In this document: one piece after another, positions 32,204 to 43,454 of the stretch
How the letters are laid out: every line of letters starts with the position of its first letter
Numbering within the stretch: the first letter of the stretch is position 1
NCBI RefSeq assembly: GCF_025989145.1
Contig: NZ_JAPDNQ010000002.1
Span: 434,001-498,000, forward strand
Length of the DNA: 64,000 bases
Origin: Microbacterium sp. SSM24
Lineage (GTDB): Bacteria > Actinomycetota > Actinomycetes > Actinomycetales > Microbacteriaceae
Reading direction: 5' to 3'
Translations under genes and position numbers: made by a program
Notes under the pieces: model-generated
What the model saw: only the letters and a program-made list of their open reading frames with translations
Told to the model about the DNA's origin: nothing
Database searches by the model: none

Positions 32204-33510
32204 GCGCGCACCCCCGGCGCGTCCAGAAGGGCGCCGTCGGCGACGGTCGCTGTGCCGTGGTGCAGCGTCCAGCGCACCTCACCCGGAAGCTGGCGGCCGA
32301 GGTACGGGGAGTTCACGCTGCGTCCGCGGAGGTCGGCTGTCGTGAACGAGCGCACCGGTGCCGGGTCGTAGAAGGTGATCGACGCCGGGTGTCCCGCCGT
32401 CAGCGGCGTGCCGTGGTCGGAGAGGCGCCCGATGCGCGCGGGCTCGCGAGACATGACGCGGGCGACGCCCGCCCAGGTGAGCAGGCCGGTGTCGACCATC
32501 GACTGCTGCACGACGCGCAGTGCGCTCTCGAGGCCCACCATGCCGTTGGCTGCGGCGTGCCACTCGCACGCCTTCGCCTCGGCCGGGTGCGGCGCGTGGT
32601 CGGTTGCGACGATGTCGATGGTGCCGTCGGCGAGCCCCTCTCGCACCGCGAGCACATCCTCTTCGCGCCGCAGCGGCGGGTTCACCTTGAAACGCGCGTC
32701 GTAGTCGCGCACGAGCTCGTCGGTGAGCAGGAGGTGGTGCGGCGTGACTTCGGCGGTGACGTTCACGCCGCGGCGCTTGGCCCATCGGATGATGTCGACC
32801 GACCCCGCCGTCGACAGGTGGCAGACGTGCAGGCGCGAGCCGACGTGCTCGGCGAGCAGCACGTCGCGCGCGATGATCGACTCCTCGGCGACCGCCGGCC
32901 AGCCGGCGAGGCCGAGTTCGGCCGAGACCGCGCCCTCGTTCATCTGTGCGCCCTCGGTGAGGCGCGGATCCTGCGCATGCTGCGCGATCACGCCGTCGAA
33001 CGCCTTCACGTACTCGAGGGCACGGCGCATGATCAGCGGATCCCACACGCAGAATCCGTCGTCACTGAACACGCGCACGCGGGCACGCGAGTCGGCCATG
33101 GCGCCCAGCTCGGCGAGCCGCTCGCCCTTCTGTCCGACGGTGACCGCCCCGATCGGCTGCACGGTGACGAAGCCTGCGGCCTCCCCCAGCGCGAGCTCCT
33201 GCTCGACGACGCCGGCGGTGTCGGCGACAGGTGACGTGTTCGGCATCGCGAAGACGGCGGTGTAGCCGCCCGCCGCGGCCGCACGCGAGCCGCTGAGGAT
33301 CGTCTCCGATGCCTCGTACCCGGGCTCGCGCAGGTGCGTGTGCAGGTCGACGAGGCCGGGGAGGGCGACGAGCCCTGCCGCATCGACCACGGTCGCGCCG
33401 GCGCGGCTCAGACCCGAGCCGACCTCGGCGATGATCCCGTCCTCGACGAGGATGTCGGCGGAGCCGGTGCCTTCGATCTGTGCTCCGCGGAAGAGAAGGG
33501 CCTCGGTCAT
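32200..33510 (-). CDS. pyrC: Dihydroorotase
   Basis: 436 aa amidohydrolase cyclising carbamoyl aspartate. Metal ligands His57 and His59 in [10 protein letters not shown], the His pair later in [11 protein letters not shown], and Asp in ATDHAPH. Class I, long form. Overlaps pyrB by ATGA. Confidence 0.98.
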   Translation of the reverse strand: MTEALLFRGAQIEGTGSADILVEDGIIAEVGSGLSRAGATVVDAAGLVALPGLVDLHTHLREPGYEASETILSGSRAAAAGGYTAVFAMPNTSPVADTAGVVEQELALGEAAGFVTVQPIGAVTVGQKGERLAELGAMADSRARVRVFSDDGFCVWDPLIMRRALEYVKAFDGVIAQHAQDPRLTEGAQMNEGAVSAELGLAGWPAVAEESIIARDVLLAEHVGSRLHVCHLSTAGSVDIIRWAKRRGVNVTAEVTPHHLLLTDELVRDYDARFKVNPPLRREEDVLAVREGLADGTIDIVATDHAPHPAEAKACEWHAAANGMVGLESALRVVQQSMVDTGLLTWAGVARVMSREPARIGRLSDHGTPLTAGHPASITFYDPAPVRSFTTADLRGRSVNSPYLGRQLPGEVRWTLHHGTATVADGALLDAPGVRA

Positions 33511-34484
33511 GGGGTGTTCTCCTTCTCTCGGGTGTCTTCGCTGTGCTCCGCGCCCGCCAGGAGCAGGTAGAGCGCGGCCATGCGCACCGAGACGCCGTTC
33601 GTCACCTGCTCGAGCACGGTCGAGCGAGGTGAGTCCGCGGCTTCTGCGGAGATCTCGAGGCCCCGGTTCATCGGACCGGGGTGCATGACAATGCTATCCG
33701 CACCGAGCGCGTCCAGACGCCGCGCGTCGAGCCCCCACCGGCGGGAATACTCCCGTTCAGTGGGGAAATATGCCGCATTCATGCGCTCGAGCTGGATGCG
33801 CAGCATCATGAGGGCGTCGGGGCCGGCGGCGATCGCCTCGTCGAGGTCGTAGAGCACGCGGGCCGGCCAGGCCGAGACATCCTGCGGCACCAGCGTCGGC
33901 GGGGCGACGAGGGTGACATCGGCACCCAGGGTGGCCAGCAGCCACACGTTCGAGCGGGCGACGCGGGAGTGCAGGATGTCGCCGACGATGGTGACCCTCA
34001 CCCCGGCGAGGTCGCGGCCGCGGCTGTCCGCACCGAAGCGGCGCTTGCGGATCGTGAAGGCGTCCAGGAGCGCCTGGGTGGGGTGCTCGTGCGTCCCGTC
34101 CCCCGCGTTGACGACCCCGGCGGTGATCCATCCGCTCGTGGCGAGGGTGCGGGGTGCGCCCGACGCGCCGTGGCGGATGACGACGGCGTCCGCACCCATC
34201 GCCTGCAGGGTCTGGGCGGTGTCCTGGAGGGATTCGCCCTTCGAGACGCTCGACCCCTTCGCCGAGAAGTTGATGACGTCGGCCGACAGCCGCTTCGCGG
34301 CGGCCTCGAACGAGATGCGCGTGCGGGTCGAGTCCTCGAAGAACAGGTTCACGACGGTCTTGCCGCGCAGCGTGGGCAGCTTCTTGACCTCGCGGCGCTG
34401 GGTGTCGGCCATGTCCTCGGCGACGTCGAGGATGCGCAGCGCCTCCTGGCGCGACAGGTGCTTCGTGTCGAGCAGGTGCCTCAT
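33507..34484 (-). CDS. pyrB: Aspartate carbamoyltransferase catalytic subunit
   Basis: 325 aa. Carbamoyl-phosphate site STRTR at 52-56, [10 protein letters not shown] loop, HPTQALLD aspartate site. No pyrI regulatory gene nearby. Overlaps pyrR by ATGA. Confidence 0.98.
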   Translation of the reverse strand: MRHLLDTKHLSRQEALRILDVAEDMADTQRREVKKLPTLRGKTVVNLFFEDSTRTRISFEAAAKRLSADVINFSAKGSSVSKGESLQDTAQTLQAMGADAVVIRHGASGAPRTLATSGWITAGVVNAGDGTHEHPTQALLDAFTIRKRRFGADSRGRDLAGVRVTIVGDILHSRVARSNVWLLATLGADVTLVAPPTLVPQDVSAWPARVLYDLDEAIAAGPDALMMLRIQLERMNAAYFPTEREYSRRWGLDARRLDALGADSIVMHPGPMNRGLEISAEAADSPRSTVLEQVTNGVSVRMAALYLLLAGAEHSEDTREKENTP

Positions 34485-35011
34485 GATTCGATCGTCACCT
34501 CCTCGCGTCCGTCGGTCTCGGTGAGGCGCACGTTCACGCGCTCGTCCCGCGAGCTCGGCAGGTTCTTGCCGACGAAGTCCGGCCGGATGGGCAGCTCGCG
34601 GTGACCGCGGTCGACGAGCGTGGCCAGCCGAACGGCCGTCGGACGCCCGATGTCCTGCAGGGCGTCGAGGGCGGCGCGGATGCTGCGCCCCGAGAAGAGC
34701 ACGTCGTCGACGAGGACGACGATCCGGCCGTCGATGCCGCCCGCCGGGATCTGCGTAGGCTGCGGGGCCCGGGTCGGGTTGCGGTGCAGATCGTCGCGGT
34801 ACATCGTCACGTCGAGCGCGCCGACGGGGACGGACGCCCCGCCGAACTCCTCGACGAGCGCGGCGATGCGGTGCGCCAGGGTGACGCCTCGAGTGGGGAT
34901 GCCGAGGAGGACCAGATCCTGAGGGCCCCTGTTGGACTCGAGGATCTCGTGGGAGATCCTAGTCAGCGCTCGGGCGATGTCGGCCTCGTGCAGCACGGTT
35001 CGCGTGCTCAT
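34481..35011 (-). CDS. pyrR: PyrR, RNA-binding pyrimidine regulator/uracil phosphoribosyltransferase
   Basis: 176 aa. PRPP-binding motif [12 protein letters not shown] at 99-110 and the RNA-binding basic face ([11 protein letters not shown]). PyrR senses UMP and binds pyr leader RNA. ATG 35011 with GGGAG upstream; the ORF extends to 35035 but through the RNA element. It is the first gene of the pyr operon and its own leader carries a PyrR-type binding sequence. Confidence 0.97.
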   Translation of the reverse strand: MSTRTVLHEADIARALTRISHEILESNRGPQDLVLLGIPTRGVTLAHRIAALVEEFGGASVPVGALDVTMYRDDLHRNPTRAPQPTQIPAGGIDGRIVVLVDDVLFSGRSIRAALDALQDIGRPTAVRLATLVDRGHRELPIRPDFVGKNLPSSRDERVNVRLTETDGREEVTIES

Positions 35012-35020
35012 CCGCCGCTC

Positions 35021-35053
35021 CCTTCTCCGCCTCACGGGACGGGGTTAAAGGTT
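35021..35053 (-). promoter_or_regulatory. PyrR-binding RNA element in pyr operon leader
   Basis: The leader RNA reads ACCTTTAA, then GTCC, the conserved loop CGTGAGGC, then GGAGAAGG. This matches the order of the well-known PyrR anti-antiterminator (ACCUUUAA, GUCC, AGAGAGGCU, GAGAAGG in Bacillus). CCTT pairs with AAGG and an upper stem closes the GTGAGGC loop. Its 3' side abuts the pyrR Shine-Dalgarno (GGGAG), and no intrinsic terminator separates them, so translational repression, as reported for mycobacterial PyrR, is more likely than attenuation. Confidence 0.8.
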
Positions 35054-35069
35054 GCTGTGGTTCTCCGCG

Positions 35070-35075
35070 ATCCTA
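35070..35075 (-). promoter_or_regulatory. Candidate -10 box of the pyr operon
   Basis: TAGGAT on the - strand. A start about 7 nt on would place the PyrR-binding hairpin near the 5' end of the message. -35 not clear. Confidence 0.45.
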
Positions 35076-35155
35076 TCAGCGCGCGGGGGTCGTCGTCCGC
35101 TCGGATGACGGGGATCCACCCGTTCACTCGAGCCCACGGCGACCGAGCGACCGTG

Positions 35156-36724
35156 TCAGGCGGCAGGGGCGTCGGCGGTCTCCTCAGCCTCGACCTGGCT
35201 CGCGCGGATCGGATGACCCTGGCTGGTGAGGCACTTCCCGCTGGCGAGATCCCACTTCCAGTCGTGGAGCGAGCAGGTGAGCACGCCGTCCTCGATCTTT
35301 CCGGTCTTCGTCAGATCCGCGCGCAGATGCGGGCAGCGGCGCTGCACCTTCCAGTCGCCGAGCTGGGCGTCCTCGGTCTGGTCCGTCTGCTCGGAGTACC
35401 AGTTCTCGACGTACTCGATGCGGTCGCGCGAGAGGCATTTCAGGAACGTCGTCAGGAACTCGTTGAACTTGCCGCTGCGCCCGACCTCGAACTGCATCGA
35501 GAGGAAGATCGAGTTCGACCAGTCGATCTCGTGGTCGGCGATGTTCGTCGAGACGAGGTCGGCGGGGATCGTGTACCAGTAGATGCAGTCCTCGCCCGCG
35601 TACTCGCGGACCTTGGCCTTCGGGAAGTCGACGACCATGTCGAGCTCGCCGATGCGGAACCGCACCACGCCGCCGACGCCGTTGCGGATCGTGCGGGCAC
35701 GGCGGAGAAGCGGCTCCCACCACTCCTGGATCGCCGCGAGCATCTCGGCGGGCGGAAGGACGGCGGCTCGGGATGCCTCCTCTGCGGCGATCTCGTCCTG
35801 ACGCGAATCGCGCTGCTCGGCGAGGTAGGACCACTTGTCGTCGAAGATCCGGTCGATCTCGGCATCCGTGTACAGGGTCTGCGTGACCGACAGCTCACCG
35901 CCGTTCAGCTCGACCACCGTGCCCGGTACGAACTCGTAGCCCTTCTGCTCGGGACGCAGCTCGGCCATGTGCGCGAGGAATTGACGCTGGTCCGTGAAGA
36001 TCGCGTCGCCGTCGAGACCGTAGCCGTTGTACTTGAACAGCTCCTCGCGCAGGAACATCGGCGGGCCGGCCATCGGGAACACGTGCTCCGCATCGACCTT
36101 CTCGATGTAGTACATCGCGCGTTTGTTCTGCGCGTCGCGCTTGAGCTTCGCGAAGTTCTGCTTGGCGTCCTGCGGCAGGTCGTAGACCATCGGCCACCAG
36201 ATCGCTCCCGACACCTGCGTGAAGTACGCGTCGGGCTTCGAGAAGCCGAGGAGCTTCTCGAGGTCGAGCGGGTGCGAGTCGTTCTGGTTCAGGATGCTGG
36301 CGGTGCCGTCGTCGACGCTGAGTGACGAGTCGCCGATCGGCCCGTCGCTCGGTGCTCGCAGCGGCGTGACCATGAGCGTGAGGTCGCCGAACTGGAGGGG
36401 CACCCCCGCCTGCGTGTAGATGAGGTTCTCGTAGCCGAGCCGTCGCAGATCCTGTTCCAGTTCGTCGGTGGGGTACTCCGGCAGCAGGACCTTGATGTCC
36501 TTCGGAACGTGGCGGTTCATGAGCGCCGGGTCGAAGTGATCGCGGTGGCGGTGCGAGACGTAGAGGAAGTCCGCGTTGCCGTACTTCGCCCAGTCGAGCG
36601 CCCGGTTGTCGGGGAAGGGGAACCACGAGCCGAAGAACGTGGGTCCGATGACGGGGTCGCAGAGGATGCTTCCTCCCGCCGTCTCGATGAACATTCCGGC
36701 GTGACCGAGGCCCGTGATGCGCAT
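35156..36724 (-). CDS. Metallo-beta-lactamase fold protein with C-terminal Rieske domain
   Basis: 522 aa. N-terminal MBL fold with SHRHRDHFD (His58, His60, Asp62, His63), the UlaG/CMP-Neu5Ac-hydroxylase-like subgroup. C-terminal Rieske [2Fe-2S] ligands Cys464, His466, Cys484 and His487 (CPH...CSLH). The pairing suggests an Fe-S-fed hydrolase or oxygenase; the best-known relative architecture is CMP-N-acetylneuraminate hydroxylase, though sialic acid chemistry is not implied here. ATG 36724 has AGGAAGGAGC upstream. It lies alone between pyrR and nusB with its own -10. Substrate unknown. Confidence 0.88.
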   Translation of the reverse strand: MRITGLGHAGMFIETAGGSILCDPVIGPTFFGSWFPFPDNRALDWAKYGNADFLYVSHRHRDHFDPALMNRHVPKDIKVLLPEYPTDELEQDLRRLGYENLIYTQAGVPLQFGDLTLMVTPLRAPSDGPIGDSSLSVDDGTASILNQNDSHPLDLEKLLGFSKPDAYFTQVSGAIWWPMVYDLPQDAKQNFAKLKRDAQNKRAMYYIEKVDAEHVFPMAGPPMFLREELFKYNGYGLDGDAIFTDQRQFLAHMAELRPEQKGYEFVPGTVVELNGGELSVTQTLYTDAEIDRIFDDKWSYLAEQRDSRQDEIAAEEASRAAVLPPAEMLAAIQEWWEPLLRRARTIRNGVGGVVRFRIGELDMVVDFPKAKVREYAGEDCIYWYTIPADLVSTNIADHEIDWSNSIFLSMQFEVGRSGKFNEFLTTFLKCLSRDRIEYVENWYSEQTDQTEDAQLGDWKVQRRCPHLRADLTKTGKIEDGVLTCSLHDWKWDLASGKCLTSQGHPIRASQVEAEETADAPAA

Positions 36725-36743
36725 GCTCGCTCCTTCCTCGACA

Positions 36744-36749
36744 AGTCTA
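36744..36749 (-). promoter_or_regulatory. Candidate -10 box of the MBL-Rieske gene
   Basis: TAGACT on the - strand, ending 19 nt before the ATG. The leader would be only about 13 nt, just long enough for the ribosome site. Confidence 0.4.
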
Positions 36750-36794
36750 CGAGAGGGGGTCGGAACGGCCGCGGACCACCGGGCCGTGGAAAAG

Positions 36795-36828
36795 CGGATG
36801 CACCGCGCACGGCGGCGCGGTGCATCCG
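36795..36828 (-). terminator. nusB terminator
   Basis: Perfect 14-bp stem (36795-36808 with 36815-36828) and 6-nt loop, 7 bp past the nusB stop. No U-run. Confidence 0.8.
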
Positions 36829-36835
36829 GAAGAGG

Positions 36836-37246
36836 TCAGGACGAGCGCGCGATCCGCGCGAGCACGCCGTGGACGAAGGAACCGGAGTCGTCGGTCGAGA
36901 ACTCCTTGGCGAGTTCGACCGCCTCGTCGATCGCCACCGCGGCCGGAACCTCGTCGTTGTAGAGGATCTCCCACACGCCGATGCGCAGCACCGCGCGGTC
37001 GACGGCGGGCATGCGGGCGAGCGACCAGTCCTTCGCGAACGTGGTGATCTGCTCGTCGATCGCGTCGCGGTTGTCGATGACGCCGTCGACGATCTCGCGG
37101 GCGTACAGCCACGACGCTTCGCGTGCGGGCTCATTGGCCGCGCGCTTGGCCTCCACCGCGAGCATCGCCGGAAGGTCCTCTCCCCGCACGTCGGCCTGGA
37201 AGAGGATGTCGAGGGCGCGCTTGCGCGCCTTGCTCCGAGCGCTCAA
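36836..37246 (-). CDS. nusB: Transcription antitermination factor NusB
   Basis: 136 aa. It joins NusE/S10 at boxA of rRNA transcripts. Start ARSKARKRALDILFQADVRGE and the core LIAAVDRAVLRIGVWEILYN-like ARMPAVDRAVLRIGVWE are diagnostic. The start codon is TTG at 37246, three bases after the efp stop; no better ATG or GTG exists, so translation depends on coupling to efp. Confidence 0.96.
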   Translation of the reverse strand: MSARSKARKRALDILFQADVRGEDLPAMLAVEAKRAANEPAREASWLYAREIVDGVIDNRDAIDEQITTFAKDWSLARMPAVDRAVLRIGVWEILYNDEVPAAVAIDEAVELAKEFSTDDSGSFVHGVLARIARSS

Positions 37247-37249
37247 CGG

Positions 37250-37810
37250 TCAGTTGACGCGGCCGAGGTAGTCGCCCGTGCGCGTGTCGACCTTGACCTT
37301 GGTGCCGGTCTCGAGGAACAGCGGGACCTGGATCTCGTACCCGGTCTCGACGGTCGCGGGCTTGGTGCCCGCCGAGGAGCGGTCGCCCTGCAGTCCGGGC
37401 TCGGTGTACGTGATCTCGAGGACGACGGATGCCGGGAGCTCGATGTACAGCGGGTTGCCGTTGTTGAGCGCGATCTGCACCTGCTGGTTCTCGAGCAGGA
37501 AGTTCGCCGCGTCGCCGACCGTGGCGGCGCCGACCGTGATCTGGTCGTAGTCGGCGACATCCATGAAGACGAAGCCGTCGCCGTCGTTGTACAGGTAGGT
37601 GAAGTCGCGGCGGTCGACGTTCTCGGTCTCGACCTTGGCGCCCGCGTTGAACGTCTTGTCGACGACCTTGCCCGACAGGATGTTCTTCAGCTTGGTGCGG
37701 ACGAAGGCACCGCCCTTGCCGGGCTTGACGTGCTGGAACTCCACGACGCTCCAGAGCTGCCCGTCGATGTTGAGGACGACGCCGTTCTTGATGTCTGCGG
37801 TCGATGCCAT
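37250..37810 (-). CDS. efp: Elongation factor P
   Basis: 186 aa. EF-P relieves ribosome stalling at polyproline. Domain I loop [10 protein letters not shown] carries the tip lysine near 32. No EpmA/EpmB nearby; actinobacterial EF-P is thought to work unmodified. The ATG at 37810 is preceded by pyrimidine-rich CTCCTTCCTC rather than a purine-rich ribosome site, which is odd for a highly expressed factor. Confidence 0.98.
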   Translation of the reverse strand: MASTADIKNGVVLNIDGQLWSVVEFQHVKPGKGGAFVRTKLKNILSGKVVDKTFNAGAKVETENVDRRDFTYLYNDGDGFVFMDVADYDQITVGAATVGDAANFLLENQQVQIALNNGNPLYIELPASVVLEITYTEPGLQGDRSSAGTKPATVETGYEIQVPLFLETGTKVKVDTRTGDYLGRVN

Positions 37811-37865
37811 GAGGAAGGAGATTCCGTTTCGTGAGGGTGATGGGCCGATCGGGACCCGACAGTGA

Positions 37866-37871
37866 AGTCTA
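37866..37871 (-). promoter_or_regulatory. Candidate -10 box of efp-nusB
   Basis: TAGACT on the - strand, about 55 nt upstream of the efp ATG and 37 bp past the aroQ stop. Confidence 0.4.
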
Positions 37872-37907
37872 CGGGATGCCGCGCCGCGGCCCCGATGCGG
37901 GGCGCAG

Positions 37908-38360
37908 TCAGCCGTCGGACTGGCCGGTGATGGCGGAGATCAGCCGGTCCACCGCGGTGGCGTAGCCGTCCACCCCTTCTCCGACCACGTGCACGATCGC
38001 GACGTCGGCGACGTAGGAGTGGTGGCGGAACGGCTCGCGCGAACGAACGTCGGAGATGTGGACCTCGGCGACCGGGAGGGCGACGCCAGAGAGCGCATCT
38101 CGCAGGACGACCGAGGTGTGGGTGAGACCGCCGGGGTTGATCACGATTCCCGCGCAGTCCTCGCGCGCCGCGTGGATCGCATCCAGGAGCACCCCTTCGT
38201 GATTGCTCTGCACCGCACGGATGTCGAATCCCCGCGCGGCCGCTGCGGCGCGGGTCATCTCCTCCACGTCGGCAAGAGTGGCCGTGCCGTAGATGTCGGG
38301 CTCGCGCGTGCCGAGCAGATTCAGGTTCGGGCCGTTGACGAGGAGCAGACGACGGGTCAC
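37908..38360 (-). CDS. aroQ: 3-dehydroquinate dehydratase, type II
   Basis: 150 aa. Signatures [19 protein letters not shown] (catalytic Tyr), [10 protein letters not shown] and [20 protein letters not shown] start. It is followed, not by another aro gene, but by a CLC channel 12 bp downstream and then aroB. Dehydrates 3-dehydroquinate in the shikimate pathway. Confidence 0.97.
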   Translation of the reverse strand: MTRRLLLVNGPNLNLLGTREPDIYGTATLADVEEMTRAAAAARGFDIRAVQSNHEGVLLDAIHAAREDCAGIVINPGGLTHTSVVLRDALSGVALPVAEVHISDVRSREPFRHHSYVADVAIVHVVGEGVDGYATAVDRLISAITGQSDG

Positions 38361-38372
38361 GAGGTCACGCTA

Positions 38373-39659
38373 TCAGCGCGCCTCGGCCGACTCAGGCTCA
38401 AGGGTCGGCGCGATGATCTGGAACGCGGGCATGCGGGACACGAGCAGCCACGCGGGCAGGACGATGATGCACAGCATCGGCAGCAGCGTGATGTCGTTGG
38501 GAACGGCCACACCGAGGAAGATCGCTAGCCAGCCGTCGCGCCCGACCACCACGATGACCCCGACGATGCCGCACGCGACGGCGAGTCCGAGCGGGAGTCC
38601 GGGGATCAGCACGTGGCCGAGCATCCCGAGCGCGACCCCGATGAACGTCGCGGGGAAGATGCGGCCGCCGCGGAAGAGGGCACTCGCCGCGACCAGGAGC
38701 GCGAGGATCTTGATGCCCGCGATCACCGCGAGCTGTGTCCCGTCATAGGCGCCCGGGTCCTGCAGCAGCTCGCCGATCTGGGCGAGGCCCTTGAACATCG
38801 TGATCGGCCCGCCGATGAACCCCAGGATGCCGAGGATGAATCCGCCGACGAGCGCGATGAGGATCGGACTTCTGAGAGCGTGCAGTGCGCGCCAGAAGAT
38901 CGGGAAGAGGAAGAGCGCGATGAGGCCGAGCCCGGCGGCTCCGCACGCGACGAGACTCCCTGTGAGCAGATCGATCGCCTGGGGGCTGCCGTACGCGGGA
39001 AGATCGAAGGCGAGTGGCGGGGCACCCAGCAGATGCATCGTCACGGCACCCGCACCAGCCGCCGCGACCGGCAGGAACAGCTTGTCCCACAGCGAGCCCC
39101 CGCCCTTGGCCGCGGCGACGATCCCCGTGAACAGGAGCGCCGCGGCGACGGGCGTTCCGAACAGCGCACCCACGGTCGCCGCACCGCCGATCAGGACCGC
39201 TATCTGGGCCGGCACCTTCGGGAGCAGGCGTGCGAACAGTGCGACCACGATCGCGATGTTGATCGCGATGATCGGGTTCTCGGGGCCGAGGCTCACGCCG
39301 CCGGCGAGGCTGAACACGGTGACGAGCGCGAGCCCCGGGAGGACGCGGAGCTTCAGCGGCGGCGAGATGAGCTCGGTCGTCGCCGAGTCAGGGCCGCCGT
39401 GACCGGGCAGGAAGCGCAGGCCGAGACCGACGGCCAGGCCGGTGAGAGTGAGGATCAGGATGATCCACCAGCCGTCGGGGTCGACCCCGAGCGCGTCCGG
39501 GAGGGCCGTCCACAGCACGCCGCCCAGCAGGTCGGCCAACTGCTCGAGGCCCCACAGCAGCAGCGCGGCGAATGCGCCGAGCACGATCGCCGGGATCGCG
39601 AGGATGAGAAGCTGCCGCGGCGACACGCCGCCATCCGTGGTCGTCGGCGCCAAGCTCAT
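38373..39659 (-). CDS. CLC-family chloride channel/transporter
   Basis: 428 aa, about 10-12 hydrophobic segments. CLC selectivity-filter regions can be recognised in altered form: GHGGPDSATTE (for GSGIP), SLGPENPIIAIN (for GxEGP, with the gating Glu kept) and ALFRGGRIFPATFIG (for GGxFxP). ATG 39659 is preceded by GAGGAGG. It lies inside the shikimate cluster, between aroQ and aroB, without obvious metabolic connection; 97 bp separate it from aroB. Confidence 0.88.
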   Translation of the reverse strand: MSLAPTTTDGGVSPRQLLILAIPAIVLGAFAALLLWGLEQLADLLGGVLWTALPDALGVDPDGWWIILILTLTGLAVGLGLRFLPGHGGPDSATTELISPPLKLRVLPGLALVTVFSLAGGVSLGPENPIIAINIAIVVALFARLLPKVPAQIAVLIGGAATVGALFGTPVAAALLFTGIVAAAKGGGSLWDKLFLPVAAAGAGAVTMHLLGAPPLAFDLPAYGSPQAIDLLTGSLVACGAAGLGLIALFLFPIFWRALHALRSPILIALVGGFILGILGFIGGPITMFKGLAQIGELLQDPGAYDGTQLAVIAGIKILALLVAASALFRGGRIFPATFIGVALGMLGHVLIPGLPLGLAVACGIVGVIVVVGRDGWLAIFLGVAVPNDITLLPMLCIIVLPAWLLVSRMPAFQIIAPTLEPESAEAR

Positions 39660-39715
39660 CACGGCCTCCTCATCGGGGATCCGGCGTGGAGCCGATCCGT
39701 CGCATTCATCCTGCC

Positions 39716-39732
39716 CGAGCGCACGTCGCTCG
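39716..39732 (-). terminator. Possible weak terminator after aroB
   Basis: CGAGCG/CGCTCG 6-bp stem with 5-nt loop between the aroB stop and the CLC gene. Short; uncertain. Confidence 0.3.
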
Positions 39733-39756
39733 CGGCGGGTGATTTCCGCGGCGCGA

Positions 39757-41343
<1,587 letters not shown>

Positions 41344-41360
<17 letters not shown>

Positions 41361-42573
41361 GCTGGGCCAGAGCGGCGTCGCTCTCGGAAGCCGTGCGCAG
41401 TGCCGCGGGAATGGCCGCGAGGTACCCGTCGAGGTTGCGGCGCGTCTCGGCGACGCTGTCGCCGCCGAACTTCTCGAGCACGACCTCTGCGAGCACGATC
41501 GCGACCATCGCCTCGGCGACGACTCCTGCCGCGGGGACCGCGCACACGTCGGAACGCTGGTGGTGAGCCGATGCGGTGTCGCCGGTCGCGACGTCGATCG
41601 TGCGCAGCGCCTTCGGAACGGTGGCGATCGGCTTCATGCCTGCGCGCACCCGGAGCACCGTGCCGGTGGACATGCCGCCCTCGGTTCCGCCGGCCCGGTC
41701 GCTGGACCGGGTGATGCCGTCGCCCGTGGCGTGCAGCTCGTCGTGCGCTTCGGAGCCGCGGCGCGTCGTGGTGAGGAAGCCGTCCCCGACCTCGACGCCC
41801 TTGATCGCCTGGATGCTCATGAGCGCCTGCGCCAGCTTTCCGTCGAGGCGGCGGTCCCAGTGCACGTGGGAGCCCAGCCCGGGGGGAAGACCGTACGCGA
41901 GCACCTCGACGATGCCGCCGAGGGTGTCGCCGTCCTTTCGCGCGTCGTCGACCTCGGCGACCATCCGCCCGCTCGTGGCCGCGTCGAAGCACCGCAGCGG
42001 ATCGGCGTCCAGCGCGTCGACGTCGTCGGGCGTCGGCAGGGCGGCATCCTCTGGCACCCGGACCGGGCCGATCGACAGCGTGTGGCTGACCAGTCGGATG
42101 CCGAGCTCGCCGAGGAAGGACCGCGAGAGGGCGCCGAGGGCGACGCGCGCCGCGGTCTCGCGCGCGCTCGCGCGCTCGAGGATCGGGCGCGCCTCGTCGA
42201 AGTCGTACTTCTGCATGCCGACGAGGTCGGCGTGTCCGGGGCGCGGACGGGTGAGGGCGGCGCCGCGACCGCGGGACTTCTCGGTCAGCTCGACAGGCTC
42301 GGGGCTCATCACCTCGGTCCACTTCGGCCACTCGGTGTTGCCGATGCGCAGGGCGATCGGGCTCCCGAGCGTGAGGCCGTGCCGCACGCCCGCGGAGATG
42401 GTGAGCTCGTCCTCTTCGAACTTCATGCGCGAGCCGCGGCCGTAGCCGAGCTTGCGCCGCGCGAGATCGGCTTGGATGGCGGCGCGCGATACCGGGACGC
42501 CCGAGGGCAGTCCTTCCATGACGGCGACGAGTTCGGGACCGTGCGATTCGCCGGCCGTGAGCACGCGGAGCAT
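41344..42573 (-). CDS. aroC: Chorismate synthase
   Basis: 409 aa. It makes chorismate from EPSP with reduced FMN. Signatures [41 protein letters not shown] and [17 protein letters not shown]. Its product feeds Trp, Tyr, Phe and folate. It lies 35 bp from aroE. Confidence 0.99.
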
Positions 42574-42608
42574 TGCTCTAGTCTCCCATGCGCAGGTCGG
42601 GGGTTACG

Positions 42609-43454
42609 TCAGGCGTCGGACTCGAGCGCACGCCGCATGGCGGCGAGCACCGCCGGCTCGTCGGGGAGCGCGGCCGTGACGTCGCCGGTCGTGAAGGCGC
42701 GCACCTGCAGCACCGCTTGGTGCAGCAGCATCCCGAGACCCGACGTGCTCCGCCCGCCCGCGGTCTCCCACGCCCGGGACAGCGCTGTCGGCCAGTGACC
42801 GTAGACGACGTCGAGCAGGAACCCGCCGCCCGCCGCGAGGGCCGCGGCCGCGGCATCCGGGACCGGCGCATCGCCCGGCAGCGTCGCGATCGTGACCGGA
42901 ACGGCGTCGAACGTCTCGGCATCGAAGGGCACCGCACTCACGGCGACTCCGAGCGCCGACCCGAGAGCCGACAGCGGCCCCACCGCTTCGGGTCGTCGCG
43001 CGACGACGTCGATCTCGGACGCGCCCAGCTCCGACAGCGCGACGAGCGCGGATGTCGCCGTGGCGCCCGCTCCGACGATGCGCGCGCGGGGCGCCTCGAC
43101 GACGCCCTCCTCCGCGAGCGAGCGGACGATGCCGCCCACGTCGGTGTTGAAGCCACGCGGTCCGGCGGCGTCGAGGACCAGGGTGTTCACCGCGCCGGTG
43201 AGCTCGGCACGGCGGTCGACCTCGCGCGCCGCCGCGCGGGCCACGCCCTTGAGCGGCATCGTGAGCGACAGCCCGCGCCAGCTCGCGTCGAGCGAGGCAA
43301 GGGCCTCGCCGAAGCGGATGTCGTCGACGCGGCGCCGCTCGTAGGTCCAGTCCAGGCCGAGCACGGCATACGCGGCCGCGTGCAGCTGCGGCGACCGGCT
43401 GTGAGCGATCGGATCGCCCCACACGGCGAGCCGTGCACCTGCGGGGATCAGCAC
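42609..43454 (-). CDS. aroE: Shikimate dehydrogenase
   Basis: 281 aa from GTG 43454, which overlaps the mltG stop by 7 bp; ATG 43490 would add 12 residues and overlap mltG by 43 bp. GDPIAHSRSPQLH is the shikimate-binding start, LTMPLKGVA carries the catalytic Lys, and GAGATATSALVAL is the NADP fold (GxGxxxxA type). Reduces 3-dehydroshikimate. The short N-terminus suits the GTG, but the start remains uncertain. Confidence 0.93.
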   Translation of the reverse strand: MLIPAGARLAVWGDPIAHSRSPQLHAAAYAVLGLDWTYERRRVDDIRFGEALASLDASWRGLSLTMPLKGVARAAAREVDRRAELTGAVNTLVLDAAGPRGFNTDVGGIVRSLAEEGVVEAPRARIVGAGATATSALVALSELGASEIDVVARRPEAVGPLSALGSALGVAVSAVPFDAETFDAVPVTIATLPGDAPVPDAAAAALAAGGGFLLDVVYGHWPTALSRAWETAGGRSTSGLGMLLHQAVLQVRAFTTGDVTAALPDEPAVLAAMRRALESDA

